A stretch of 64,000 nucleotides of DNA from DATHAP01 sp963762865 (GCA_963762865.1 CAVXNC010000011.1:124001-188000), one strand, 5' to 3'. Shown: positions 34,032-42,876, numbered from the stretch's first letter. Numbers and translations: made by a program. Notes: generated by a model from the letters alone, not told the origin.

Positions 34032-35579
34032 TCACGGCAGGAAGCGCACAGCGAGCACCGTGGCGTCGTCGCGGCCGAGGGCCTCGTCGAGCGTCGCGGT
34101 CGAGATGCGGGCCACGAGCTCGTCCAGGGTCCCGGACTGGTCCCGCGCGGCCGCCAGGACGACGTCCAGCCCCTGGTCCAGGTCCTGGCCGCGGCGCTCG
34201 ACCAGCCCGTCGGTGACCCCGAGCAGCAGGTCCCCCGGGCCGAGCTCCAGGGTTCGCTGGACCCGGGGCTCGGGCCAGCCGAGCGGGGTGGACCCGGACC
34301 CGGCGTCGACGAGCTCGGGCGGCTGCCCTTGGCGCACGAGGACCAACGGCAGGTGGCCGGCCCCGCCGACGGCGGCCCGCCGGGCCGTCGGGTTGACGAG
34401 CAGGTAGACCAGCGTGGCGATCTGGTCCTGCTGCTCGGTGGCGGTGAAGACCCGGTCCAGTCCCTGCAGCACGGCCTCGGGCAGCGGGTTGGCGTGGGCC
34501 AGCGCGCGCAGCGCCGACCGGAGCCGTCCCATCCCGGCCGCGGCCTGGACGCCCTTGCCCATCACGTCGCCGATGACCATCACCAGGCGGCCGTCCGGCA
34601 GCACGAAGACGTCGTACCAGTCGCCGCCAACGTCGGCCTCGGCCGAGCCCGGCCGGAATGACGCCGCCAGCTCGACCCCGGCGACGCTCGGCAACGTGTC
34701 GGGCAGCAGGCTCTGCTGCAGCGCGACGGCCGTCGACCGCTCCCTCTCGTAGAGCCGGGCGCGCTCCAGCGCGATCGCGCACTGCCCGGCGAGCGCGCCG
34801 AGGTAGTTCTTGTCGTGCCGGTCGGCGGGCGCCGGCAGCCGGACCCGGAGCACGCCGATGCTCCCGCCGGACACCAGCAGGTCGACGACCACGAAGGTGG
34901 GGTCGCCCGCGGTCCCGGTCGCCGCCAGCACGTCGGGATCGGTGGTGAGCACGATCTCCACCGACTCGGCGCCCATGGAGGCACGGGCCGAGTCGCGGAC
35001 GACCGTACGCACCTGCTCGACGGTCAGCGCCTCCGCGAGCGCCGCGGTCGCCTGCTGGAGGCGGGCCGTGCGCTCCGTGCTGCGCCGCAGGGCGTCCTCG
35101 TTGCGCCGCCGGTCGGTGACGTCCGAGACCAGGACGGCGACGCCGATGACCTCGCCGCCGGGCGCGGTCGCGGGGTACCACTTCGACTCGTAGAAGCTCA
35201 TCTCGCCGGTGACCGGCGACGTGGCGGTGAAGTCGTCGTCCTGCACGACCAGTCCCGTGTCCAGGACCTCCCGCAGCCGCTGCTCGACGGCCTCGCCGAG
35301 AGCCGCGGGCAGCACCTCGGTGGGTCGGCGACCGATGTGCTCGGCCATGGCGACGCCGTTGATGTCGGCGAGCATCCGGTTGATCCGCCGGTAGCGCAGC
35401 CCGGTGTCGTAGAACGCGAAGGCGACCGGCGCCTGGAGGATCAGCGTCTCGAGCAGAGCAGTGTCGGACGCCTCGAGATGGGCCACCCCGCCCGCGTCCC
35501 CACGCAGGCCGGCGTCCGGGGCGGTGCCGGGTCCGCCAGGATCTCCGGCGGGCGGCTCGCCCTCCGGTGACACGCTCAC
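34032..35579 (-). CDS. PAS-GAF-PP2C (SpoIIE/RsbU-type) serine phosphatase
   Basis: 515 residues. A PAS domain (about 45-160, 'APVAFAFYDTGLRYRRIN') and a GAF domain (about 175-290) lead into a SpoIIE phosphatase domain. In it are the metal-binding 'DVGGDWYDVF', 'VIGDVMGKGVQAA' and 'LLLGVTDGLVERR'. Such proteins dephosphorylate STAS-type anti-sigma antagonists and so switch on stress sigma factors. The STAS protein at the left edge and the broken HATPase at 13.2 kb are possible partners (inference only). It lies 22 nt behind the universal stress protein gene in the same direction. Confidence 0.9.
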   Translation of the reverse strand: MSVSPEGEPPAGDPGGPGTAPDAGLRGDAGGVAHLEASDTALLETLILQAPVAFAFYDTGLRYRRINRMLADINGVAMAEHIGRRPTEVLPAALGEAVEQRLREVLDTGLVVQDDDFTATSPVTGEMSFYESKWYPATAPGGEVIGVAVLVSDVTDRRRNEDALRRSTERTARLQQATAALAEALTVEQVRTVVRDSARASMGAESVEIVLTTDPDVLAATGTAGDPTFVVVDLLVSGGSIGVLRVRLPAPADRHDKNYLGALAGQCAIALERARLYERERSTAVALQQSLLPDTLPSVAGVELAASFRPGSAEADVGGDWYDVFVLPDGRLVMVIGDVMGKGVQAAAGMGRLRSALRALAHANPLPEAVLQGLDRVFTATEQQDQIATLVYLLVNPTARRAAVGGAGHLPLVLVRQGQPPELVDAGSGSTPLGWPEPRVQRTLELGPGDLLLGVTDGLVERRGQDLDQGLDVVLAAARDQSGTLDELVARISTATLDEALGRDDATVLAVRFLP

Positions 35580-35601
35580 CCCCGACTCACCCCCGACAGG
35601 C

Positions 35602-36009
35602 TCACTCGTCGATCTCGGCCTTGACAGCCAGGACGGGGCACGGCGCCTCGAGCAGGATCCGCTGCGCGTTGCTGCCCAGGATCAGCTTCCCGACGGGCGT
35701 ACGCCGCCGCAGGCCGATGACGATGAAGTCCGCCGACGTCTCGTTGGCCACGGCGATCAGGTCCTCCGCGGGGTCGAGCCCGCGGACCAGCTGGCGCACC
35801 TCGTTCTCGATGCCCGCGGCGTCGAGCTCGGCCCGCACCTCGGCCAGCTCGCGCTCGTGCTCGACGGCGTCGTCGTCCTCGAGGTGGGAACCGCCGCGGT
35901 TGCTGTTGATGACGATCAGCCGGACGTTGCGCAGCCGAGCCTCCTCGGCCGCCCTGCGCAGCGCTGCCTTGCCCTCTGCTCTCGGCACGTAGCCGACGAC
36001 TATCGCCAT
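35602..36009 (-). CDS. Universal stress protein (UspA family)
   Basis: 135 residues, a single Usp domain. It starts 'MAIVVGYVP', and the ATP-binding loop motif G-2x-G-9x-G(S/T) appears late as 'GLRRRTPVGKLILGSNAQRI', followed by 'APCPVLAVK'. ATP-binding UspA proteins bind nucleotides and aid survival under hypoxia or starvation. AGGAGG is 4 nt before the ATG at 36009. It appears to be the first gene of a unit with the PP2C phosphatase. Confidence 0.88.
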   Translation of the reverse strand: MAIVVGYVPRAEGKAALRRAAEEARLRNVRLIVINSNRGGSHLEDDDAVEHERELAEVRAELDAAGIENEVRQLVRGLDPAEDLIAVANETSADFIVIGLRRRTPVGKLILGSNAQRILLEAPCPVLAVKAEIDE

Positions 36010-36146
36010 GCGTCCTCCTGCCGGTGTCGTGCTCCGCCACGATCTGGCGCGCCATGGACGCGCGATCCGGCGGGACCCACGAACCGTGGAACATCCCCCG
36101 CACATCACAGGGCGCCACCCGGACGTTACCCGACGGTCACAACTCG

Positions 36147-36158
36147 CACCGCGCGGTG
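36147..36158. promoter_or_regulatory. 12-bp perfect palindrome upstream of the EAL-like gene
   Basis: CACCGCGCGGTG lies in the 186-bp divergent region between the Usp and EAL-like genes, 38 bp before the latter's ATG. A second small palindrome (CCACG-AAC-CGTGG) lies near 36078-36090. Either may be an operator; neither is a known site. Confidence 0.3.
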
Positions 36159-36195
36159 GGCTCAAGTCACCCGAGCGGGTGCCGATGCCGGACGC

Positions 36196-37029
36196 ATGAC
36201 ATCCCTGTCGCGACCCGGGACGAACACGTCATACGGCTCGTCCGCCCCCGGCCACACGCTGACCGCCGACCTCGACCGGGCCCGCCGCACCCGTGAGCTC
36301 GTCGAGGAGCTGATCGGCGACCCGGCACGACTCGGACCCGACCTGCAGCCGGTGCGCCGGCTGGACGAGCGTCGCGCCACCGACGGTGAGGTCGTGGCCT
36401 GGAAGGCCACCGGACGCGGCCAGCCGGGCACCGAGCTGGCCGACACGCTGGACCTTCTTGCCGGGGCCGCGTCGCTCGGGCTGGTGGAGCGGCTGGACTG
36501 GGCCTTCCGGGTGCACGTCCTGGACACCGTGCGGGCCGCCGGGCTGCGCGAGCCGGTCCACCTGACACCCGAGCCCGAGACCTTCTGCGGCGTCTGCCCG
36601 CCACGGCTCGCGGTGGCTTTCGGTCGCGGCCGTCGCGAGCTGGCGGTCGGCGCCGAGGTGCACGCCGACGCCTTCGCCGACCCGTCGCGGCTGGCCCGTG
36701 CGCTCGACGAGTACCGCGGGTGGGGCTGGCAGGTCGTCCTGGCTGACGTCGGCGACGAGCTCGCGGCCGACGCGGCGGTGCAGGCAGCCGCGCGGCGGAC
36801 CCGCCCCGACGTCGTGCAGGTCGATCTCTCCCGCCCGCACCGCGACTCCTCGCCCGGGCGCTCCGCCCTGCTCGCCCTGGCCGACGAGGTCGGCGCCGAC
36901 CTGATGGCGGTCAACGTCGACACCTCCGCGCACCTCACCGCGGCCGTCGCGATCGGCGCCACCACCGGCCGCGGCCTGCTCCTGGGTGCGCCGCGCCACG
37001 ACCTGCCGGGAGCCCTGGCCGGCGCCTGA
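36196..37029 (+). CDS. Degenerate EAL-domain protein
   Basis: 277 residues that follow the fold of EAL c-di-GMP phosphodiesterases: an N-terminal strand pair ending where EAL would be ('GEVVAWKATG'), 'VHLTPEPETFC', 'GWQVVLADVGDE' in place of the DDFG-containing segment, 'RPDVVQVDLSR' in place of the KID motif, and a C-terminal 'TTGRGLLLGAPRHDLP'. The EAL glutamate and the Asp pair of DDFG are not conserved, so phosphodiesterase activity is unlikely. A c-di-GMP-binding or protein-binding role is possible. It ends 3 bp from the convergent esterase gene. Confidence 0.7.
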   Translation: MTSLSRPGTNTSYGSSAPGHTLTADLDRARRTRELVEELIGDPARLGPDLQPVRRLDERRATDGEVVAWKATGRGQPGTELADTLDLLAGAASLGLVERLDWAFRVHVLDTVRAAGLREPVHLTPEPETFCGVCPPRLAVAFGRGRRELAVGAEVHADAFADPSRLARALDEYRGWGWQVVLADVGDELAADAAVQAAARRTRPDVVQVDLSRPHRDSSPGRSALLALADEVGADLMAVNVDTSAHLTAAVAIGATTGRGLLLGAPRHDLPGALAGA

Positions 37030-37032
37030 CCG

Positions 37033-38070
37033 TCAGCGGGCGAGGCGCTCCGCCAGCCAGCGAAGGGACATGGGGTAGCGGTAGTCGATCCCGGCGTGGG
37101 TCGCCTCGAAGAGCTCGAAGCGCACCGTCTCGTCGGGGACCCCGGCTTCGCGCAGGGCATCGGTGAACGCCTGGGCGCCGAGGTCGAGGTAGTAGTCGTC
37201 CTTCGTGCCCGAGTCGACCCAGACGGCGCGCATCGAGCGCATCGCGGCGGCGTACTCCGGGACGTCCCGCACCATCCGCACCGGGTCCCACGCGAGCCAC
37301 CGCGCCCAGACCTCCGGGCGGACCACGCCGCTGACCGGGTCGACCGGCAGCACCGGGCGGCCGTCGTCCCCCGGCGAGAACGCCGCCGAGCAGCCGAGCG
37401 CCGTGATGAGCGCCGGGTCCTCCTTCTTGCTCATGGCCGGCCGGGACCGGAAGTCGTCCCACCACCGCCAGATGTCACCGTCGTACTCCCGCAGGTAGCG
37501 CACCGCGTCGGCGAACTCCGGCAGGTAGCAGTACTCGTAGAGCGCGTCACCGGCATGCGTCGCGAGCGCGCCGAAGACGTCGGGCCGCAGCATCGGCGTG
37601 ATCATCGCGCCGAACCCGCCGCTGGACTTGCCGGAGATCGCGCGCGAGTCGCGGTCGGCAAGGGTCCGGTAGTGCTCGTCGACGAAGGGGACGACCTCGT
37701 CGCACAGGTACGAGTGGTATCGACCCGTCCCGACGGAGTCGACGAACTGCGAGCCGCCGTACGTCGTCCACGCGTCGACGTAGACGACGATGCACGGCGG
37801 CGTGCTGCCGTCGGCGAAGACCTGGTCGGCCGTCTCGGTGAAGGGCTGCCGGAACGGTGTGCGGTTTGCCCACATCGCTACGTGACCGGTGTAGCCCTGG
37901 ATGACGTAGACCGCCGGGTAGCGCTCGGTCGAGCCGGCGTCGTAGCCCGGCGGGGTGTAGACCCATAGCGGTCGCTCGTGCGGGTCGCCGAGCGGGTTGC
38001 CGCGCAGCAGCTCCGACGTGATGGTCGTCTGGTCGAGGGATCCGGCAAGATCGGCATTCCAGGGCAACAT
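37033..38070 (-). CDS. Putative esterase (esterase D/alpha-beta hydrolase)
   Basis: 345 residues of the putative-esterase family. 'LWVYTPPGYD' opens the fold. 'SGKSSGGFGAM' is the nucleophile elbow (G-x-S-x-G), an acidic residue lies near 'VWVDSGTKDDYYLD', and the final 'FELFEATHAGIDYRYP' holds the catalytic His. It probably hydrolyses esters; mycolyltransferases share this fold. No signal peptide is seen. The start is uncertain: ATG 38070 is given, while a GTG at 38076 and a TTG at 38082 (with GGAG before it) are close alternatives. It is divergent from the peptidase gene with only about 45 bp between. Confidence 0.83.
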   Translation of the reverse strand: MLPWNADLAGSLDQTTITSELLRGNPLGDPHERPLWVYTPPGYDAGSTERYPAVYVIQGYTGHVAMWANRTPFRQPFTETADQVFADGSTPPCIVVYVDAWTTYGGSQFVDSVGTGRYHSYLCDEVVPFVDEHYRTLADRDSRAISGKSSGGFGAMITPMLRPDVFGALATHAGDALYEYCYLPEFADAVRYLREYDGDIWRWWDDFRSRPAMSKKEDPALITALGCSAAFSPGDDGRPVLPVDPVSGVVRPEVWARWLAWDPVRMVRDVPEYAAAMRSMRAVWVDSGTKDDYYLDLGAQAFTDALREAGVPDETVRFELFEATHAGIDYRYPMSLRWLAERLAR

Positions 38071-38115
38071 CGGCACATCCAACCAGCGTTGCTCCGCGAG
38101 CAATACCGTCAGGGC

Positions 38116-39381
38116 ATGCGACTCGGGGAGAGCCGGCTGCCCGGCCTGCACGTGGTGGAGCACGAGGTTGCCGTCCCCCTCGACCACGACGACCCCGACG
38201 GTGAGCAGATCACGGTGTACGCCCGAGAGCTGGCCGCACCTCGTCGCCGCGACGACGACCTGCCGTGGCTGCTCTACCTGACCGGTGGCCCGGGGGTGCC
38301 GGGCCCGCGCCCGTCCGGCCGGTCTGGCTGGCTCGGGCGTGCGCTGCAGGACCATCGCGTGCTGCTGCTCGACAACCGCGGGACCGGCCGGTCGACCCCG
38401 CAGACCCGCCAGACGCTGGCCGGGTACTCCGCCACCGAGCAGGCGCGGCGGCTGGCGTGCCTGCGGGCCGACGCGATCGTGCGCGACGCCGAGGTGCTGC
38501 GCCTCGAGCTCACGGGGGACCGTCCGTGGACGGTGCTCGGCCAGAGCTATGGCGGCTTCGTCGCCACCTGCTACCTGTCTCTCGCGTCCGAGTCCCTCGC
38601 ACGGGTGATGGTGACCGGTGGGCTCCCGCCGCTGGGCAGGTCGCTGCCCGAGGTCTACCGGGCGACGGCGGGGCGCGTCGCCGAGCGGTGGGCACGTTTC
38701 TCGGAGCGCTACCCGCAGGACTCCGCACGGCTCGACCGCGTCGCAGACCACCTGGCGGGGCACGACGTCCGGCTGCCGTCGGGCGACCGGCTGACGGTGC
38801 CGCGCCTGCAGTCCCTCGGCATGACGCTCGGCTACGCCGACGGGATGGAGAGGCTGCACTACCTGTTGGAGACGGCGTTCGTGGGCGACGAGCTCTCCGA
38901 CGAGCTGCTCAGCGCGGTCGAGTCGGCGACGTCCTTCGCCGGCCGGCCGCTCTACGCGCTGCTGCACGAGAGCATCTACTGCGACGGCGGCGCGTCGCGG
39001 TGGGCCGCGCAGCAGGTTCGGGACGCGCTGCCCGAGCTGGCCCCCGATGCGCGCCCGCTGATGCCGACCGGCGAGGCGATCTTCCCGTGGATGTTCGACG
39101 TCGACCGGGCGCTGGCCCCGCTGCGCGACGCAGCCGAGCTGCTGGCGGCGTACGACTGGCCGGTTCTCTACGACCACGACCGCCTCGCGAAGAACGGGGT
39201 GCCGGTGGCGGCGGCGGTCTTCCACGACGACATGTATGTCGAGTCGTCCTTCTCCCTCGAGGCGTCCGAGCGGATCGGCGGCACCCGGACCTGGGTCACC
39301 AACGAGCTCGGCCACGACGGCCTGCGCACCGACGCGCGGGTCATCGAGCGGCTGCTCGACATGACCGCCGGGGACGCGTGA
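38116..39381 (+). CDS. Proline iminopeptidase-like alpha/beta hydrolase (S33)
   Basis: 421 residues. 'YLTGGPGVPGP' is the oxyanion-hole HGGPG-type motif, 'LLLDNRGTGRSTP' follows, and the nucleophile elbow is 'LGQSYGGF'. A C-terminal 'ELGHDGL' supplies the His. These enzymes release N-terminal proline from peptides. The long cap region inserted after the elbow fits the bacterial prolyl aminopeptidases. The gene starts a plus-strand run of four closely spaced genes (30 nt, 1 nt, overlap). Confidence 0.88.
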   Translation: MRLGESRLPGLHVVEHEVAVPLDHDDPDGEQITVYARELAAPRRRDDDLPWLLYLTGGPGVPGPRPSGRSGWLGRALQDHRVLLLDNRGTGRSTPQTRQTLAGYSATEQARRLACLRADAIVRDAEVLRLELTGDRPWTVLGQSYGGFVATCYLSLASESLARVMVTGGLPPLGRSLPEVYRATAGRVAERWARFSERYPQDSARLDRVADHLAGHDVRLPSGDRLTVPRLQSLGMTLGYADGMERLHYLLETAFVGDELSDELLSAVESATSFAGRPLYALLHESIYCDGGASRWAAQQVRDALPELAPDARPLMPTGEAIFPWMFDVDRALAPLRDAAELLAAYDWPVLYDHDRLAKNGVPVAAAVFHDDMYVESSFSLEASERIGGTRTWVTNELGHDGLRTDARVIERLLDMTAGDA

Positions 39382-39411
39382 CCTCACCGCCCTGCGTGCG
39401 AGGATCGGCGG

Positions 39412-40266
39412 ATGGCTGCCCGGACCGCGTTCGTGCTCGGCGGCGGTGGCCTCCTCGGCTCCGGCGAGGTCGGCATGCTGCGCGCGCTGCTCGAAGCCGG
39501 CATCCGGCCCGACCTGGTCGTCGGCACCTCGGTGGGTGCCATCAACGGGGCCGCGGTTGCGGCTGACCCGTCGGTCTCGGCGATCGACGCGCTCGCCGAC
39601 GTCTGGCAGCGGCTGGCCGACAGCGACGTCTACCGGGGCGGCGCGCTGCGCCGGGCACGACACCTCGCGCGCACCCGGACCCACGTGCACCCCAACGAGC
39701 CGCTGCGCGAGCTGCTGACCGGCCAGCTCGGCGACCGGCGCATCGAGGACCTCGCGGTGCCCTTCCAGTGCGTCGCGGCCAGCATCGAGCGCGCGGCCGA
39801 GCACTGGTTCGCCGACGGACCGGTCGTCGACGCGGTGCTCGCGAGCAGCGCGGTGCCGGGCGTGCTCCCGCCGGTGCGGATCGGCGACGAGCACTTCCTC
39901 GACGGCGGGCTGGTCAACTCGATCCCCGTCGGGCGCGCGGTCGCGCTCGGCGCGCGCCGGGTCTTCGTGCTGCAGGTCGGACGCATCGACCGGCCACTGA
40001 CCACGCCGACCAAGCCGTGGCAGGTCGCGTCGGTCGCGTTCGAGATCGCCCGACGGCACCGCTTCGCCCGCGAGCTGAGCGAGGTGCCGGCCGACGTCGA
40101 GGTCCACGTGCTGCCGACCGGCGCCGACGAGGCGCCGCGGCCGGCCGACCTCTCGGCCCTGCGCTACCGGGACTTCTCGGCGGTGCCGCAGCGGATCTCG
40201 TCAGCCCGCTCCGCGACCGCCGCCTACCTGGCTGCCGCCGCTGAGCTCCACCGGCCGCGGGCCTGA
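39412..40266 (+). CDS. Patatin-like phospholipase
   Basis: 284 residues. The oxyanion motif is 'LGGGGLLGSGEVG', the nucleophile elbow 'GTSVGAING' (G-x-S-x-G), and the catalytic Asp lies in 'LDGGLVNSIPVG' (D-G-G). Together these form the Ser-Asp dyad of patatin lipases, which cleave acyl chains from phospholipids or other lipids. No membrane span or signal peptide. Directly followed, 1 nt apart, by an acyltransferase gene, which suggests a lipid remodelling role for the operon. Confidence 0.9.
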   Translation: MAARTAFVLGGGGLLGSGEVGMLRALLEAGIRPDLVVGTSVGAINGAAVAADPSVSAIDALADVWQRLADSDVYRGGALRRARHLARTRTHVHPNEPLRELLTGQLGDRRIEDLAVPFQCVAASIERAAEHWFADGPVVDAVLASSAVPGVLPPVRIGDEHFLDGGLVNSIPVGRAVALGARRVFVLQVGRIDRPLTTPTKPWQVASVAFEIARRHRFARELSEVPADVEVHVLPTGADEAPRPADLSALRYRDFSAVPQRISSARSATAAYLAAAAELHRPRA

Positions 40267-40267
40267 C

Positions 40268-41296
40268 GTGCTGCCCCCGGTCTGGCTGCGCCGCCTCGTC
40301 CTCGGTCCGGCCGTCGTCGCACTGACGGTCGTCGCCGTGACCGGGCTCCCGGTGCTGCTGCTGGTCGGGGTCGCGCTGTCGACGGTGCTGCCCGGACGGT
40401 GGCGGCCTCTGCGGCTGATCTGGATGGTGCTGCTCTACCTGGTGCTCGAGACGGTCGCACTCGCCGTGCTGCTCGGGCTGTGGGTGGCGAGCGGCTTCGG
40501 CTGGCGGATCCGGTCGCCGCGCTTCCAGCGGGCGCACTACGTGCTGGTCGAGTGGTTCCTGCAGATCCTCTTCTGGGAGTGCCGCCGGGTCCTGCACGTG
40601 CGGGTCGCGGTCGAAGGTCCGCCGCCCAGGTCGTACGACGGCCGGCCGCTGCTGATCCTGAGCCGCCACGCGGGCCCGGGCGACTCGTTCCTCGTGGTGC
40701 ACGCCCTGGTGAACTGGTACGCCCGCGAGCCGCGCATCGTGCTCAAGGACACTCTGCAGTGGGACCCGGCCATCGACGTGGTGCTCAACCGGCTGCCCAA
40801 CCGCTTCATCCGCCCGGACCCGGGAGCGATGGCTGACCAGGTCACCAGGCTGGTGGGCGACCTCAGTGCGAACCTCGACGAGAACGACGCCTTCGTCATC
40901 TTCCCGGAGGGCGGCAACTTCACCGAGCACCGGCGCAAGCGGGCGATCGAGCGGCTGCGGCGCAAGGGGCACATCGACGAGGCGCAGAAGGCGGAGCGGC
41001 TGCAGCACGTGATGGCGCCCAAGCCCGGCGGTGTCCTCGAGGCGCTCAAGACGGCCCATGACGCGGACGTGGTCTTCGTCGCGCACACCGGCGTCGAGGA
41101 CATGACGACGGTTCTCGACGTCTGGCGCGAGCTGCCGATGGACCGCGAGATCCAGATGCGCTGGTGGATCGTCCCGGCGGCCGAGGTGCCGACCGGCGAG
41201 GAGGAGCGGATCGACTGGCTCTTCGCCTGGTGGGCCCGCATCGACGACTGGATCGGCGAGCGCCAGGCCGAGGCGGGGATCACCCGACCCCGATGA
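40268..41296 (+). CDS. PlsC-like lysophospholipid acyltransferase
   Basis: 342 residues. Two or three hydrophobic segments at 13-70 anchor it in the membrane. The acyltransferase motif I (H-x4-D) is 'SRHAGPGDSF', motif III is 'FPEGGNFT', and 'RRKRAIERLRRKG' follows. Members acylate lysophosphatidate or related lipids. The patatin encoded just upstream removes acyl chains, so the pair could form a deacylation-reacylation cycle. The GTG start lies 1 nt after the patatin stop; its TGA overlaps the next ATG. Confidence 0.87.
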   Translation: MLPPVWLRRLVLGPAVVALTVVAVTGLPVLLLVGVALSTVLPGRWRPLRLIWMVLLYLVLETVALAVLLGLWVASGFGWRIRSPRFQRAHYVLVEWFLQILFWECRRVLHVRVAVEGPPPRSYDGRPLLILSRHAGPGDSFLVVHALVNWYAREPRIVLKDTLQWDPAIDVVLNRLPNRFIRPDPGAMADQVTRLVGDLSANLDENDAFVIFPEGGNFTEHRRKRAIERLRRKGHIDEAQKAERLQHVMAPKPGGVLEALKTAHDADVVFVAHTGVEDMTTVLDVWRELPMDREIQMRWWIVPAAEVPTGEEERIDWLFAWWARIDDWIGERQAEAGITRPR

Positions 41297-42282
41297 GCCG
41301 GGATGTCGCCAGCTCGCGACAGCGCGCTGAGAGCGCCCCTGGCAGTCTCGACCCCGTGACCGAACACCCACCCGACCAGCCGACGCGGGGGCGCCCCGAC
41401 ACCCGGGGCGACGGTGACGGCTGGATCGAGTGCGGCCTCGGGCACCGGCACTGGGGTCTCTTCGGGGCTGCCGGCCTGCTCCTGGCCCGGCCCGGCGAGC
41501 ACGGTACGGAGGTGCTGCTCCAGCACCGCGCGACCTGGAGCCACCACGGCGGCACCTGGGGGCTGCTCGGCGGTGCCCGGCACCGCGCCGAAGGCGCCGT
41601 GGAAGCCGCACTGCGGGAGGCGGGCGAGGAGGGCGGCCTGGACCCCTCGGACGTCCGGGTGCACGGCCGCTTCGACGACCCGCACGGCGGCTGGTCCTAC
41701 GAGACCGTGCTGGCGACGGCGGCCGCCGGGACGTCGGCCCGGCCGACCGGCGGGGAGAGCATCGACGTCGGGTGGTTCGCGGTGGACGGCCCCGCCGGCG
41801 TCGACGGGCTCGACCAGCACCCAGGGTTCGGCCGCACCTGGCCGCTGGTGCGCCAGGGCCTGCAGCCGCTGACCCTCGTCGTCGACGCGGCGAACGTCAT
41901 GGGCTCCCGGCCCGACGGCTGGTGGCGGGACCGGCTCGGCGCGGCCCGTCGGCTGGTCGCCGAGGTCGCGCCGATCGCCGTGGTCGGCCTCGCGGACGCC
42001 GACCTCCCCGAGGAGCTGCCCCGGGCCGGGCTTGCCCACTGGTGGCCTCGGGTCGTGGTCGTCGTCGAGGGGGCGGCGCGGCCGGTGGCAGAGGACCCGA
42101 TGCCCGGTGTCGAGCTGGTCGCGGCGCCTGGCTCCGGCGACGACGCGGTGCTGGCTGCTGCCGCGTCCACCAGCGGGCCGTGCCTGGTGGTGACCGCCGA
42201 CCGCGAGCTGCGCGGCCGGATCGCGGCGGTCGGCGCCGTGGCGGCCGGCCCCGGCTGGCTGCTGGGGCTCATCGCTGCGTGA
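41293..42282 (+). CDS. NUDIX hydrolase fused to a NYN/PIN-like domain
   Basis: 329 residues. After a polar N-terminus comes a NUDIX domain (about 45-185) with a complete Nudix box, G-x5-E-x7-REAGEEGGL, which binds Mg2+ for pyrophosphohydrolysis. The C-terminal part (about 195-325) starts 'LTLVVDAANVMGSRPDGWWR' and contains 'APGSGDDAVLAAAA' and 'CLVVTADRELRGRI', the acidic pattern of NYN/PIN-type ribonucleases. An RNA- or nucleotide-linked dual activity is inferred. The ATG overlaps the previous stop (ATGA); a GTG at 41356 is an alternative start. Ends close to the convergent DinB-like gene. Confidence 0.82.
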   Translation: MSRDVASSRQRAESAPGSLDPVTEHPPDQPTRGRPDTRGDGDGWIECGLGHRHWGLFGAAGLLLARPGEHGTEVLLQHRATWSHHGGTWGLLGGARHRAEGAVEAALREAGEEGGLDPSDVRVHGRFDDPHGGWSYETVLATAAAGTSARPTGGESIDVGWFAVDGPAGVDGLDQHPGFGRTWPLVRQGLQPLTLVVDAANVMGSRPDGWWRDRLGAARRLVAEVAPIAVVGLADADLPEELPRAGLAHWWPRVVVVVEGAARPVAEDPMPGVELVAAPGSGDDAVLAAAASTSGPCLVVTADRELRGRIAAVGAVAAGPGWLLGLIAA

Positions 42283-42309
42283 TCAGCGGATGAGGTGGTG
42301 GGGGCTGGG

Positions 42310-42876
42310 TCAGGAGCGGCGGCCGAAGAGGCCGAGCATCCGGGCCTGCAGGTCGGCGTGGGTCGGGACGTGCACCGGCGGGTCGAACCTGCCGGTGGCC
42401 GCGAGGGACTCGGTGTCCTTCTCCGCCTCGGCGTGGATCCGGCGGACCAGCTCGGCGTCGAGCCGGTCGTCGGCGCCGATGCCACGAGCCAGGTCCCAGG
42501 CGTGCACGGTCGCGTCGACCGTCATCTCCCAGATGTAGTCGCGCACGCTGGTCTCGCCGTAGGACAGGGCAACCGTCCCGTCCAGCGCACCCTCGGCGGC
42601 AAACGCGTCCCGGGCCGCGGCCGCCGCCGCCCGCCAGGCTGCCTTCGGGTCGTCGCCGAGCGGGTCGTCGGCGAAGCGGTCCCCGGCCTCGGCCACAGCG
42701 CCACCGCCGACCAGGTAGGGCACCCAGCGGCACTCGTCGACGAGGTGGACGACCAGTGCGCGGACGTCCCAGTCGACGCAGGGCGTCGGCGCCGACCACT
42801 GGTCGTCCGACACCTGCTCGACCCGACTGCCGAACTGGGTCAGCGCGTGGTCGTACTGCTCCAGCAACGTGGACAT
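42310..42876 (-). CDS. TIGR03086/DinB-like putative metal-binding protein
   Basis: 188 residues forming a four-helix bundle of the mycothiol-maleylpyruvate-isomerase N-terminal/DinB class. 'WSAPTPCVDWDVRALVVHLVDE' gives the first metal His, 'YIWEMTVDATVHAWDLARGIG' the last ones. Family members in actinobacteria may be mycothiol-dependent enzymes; the substrate is unknown. The ATG is preceded by GGGTGAGG. It is divergent from the DUF456 gene by 43 bp. Confidence 0.82.
   Translation of the reverse strand: MSTLLEQYDHALTQFGSRVEQVSDDQWSAPTPCVDWDVRALVVHLVDECRWVPYLVGGGAVAEAGDRFADDPLGDDPKAAWRAAAAAARDAFAAEGALDGTVALSYGETSVRDYIWEMTVDATVHAWDLARGIGADDRLDAELVRRIHAEAEKDTESLAATGRFDPPVHVPTHADLQARMLGLFGRRS

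Noticed and set aside
32259..34661. Plus-strand frame of 800 codons
   Set aside because: Antisense to sigA and the PP2C gene; it has no recognisable domain.
37033..40107. Minus-strand frame extending the esterase to 1024 residues
   Set aside because: The extension beyond 38070 is antisense to the peptidase and patatin genes and shows no domain.
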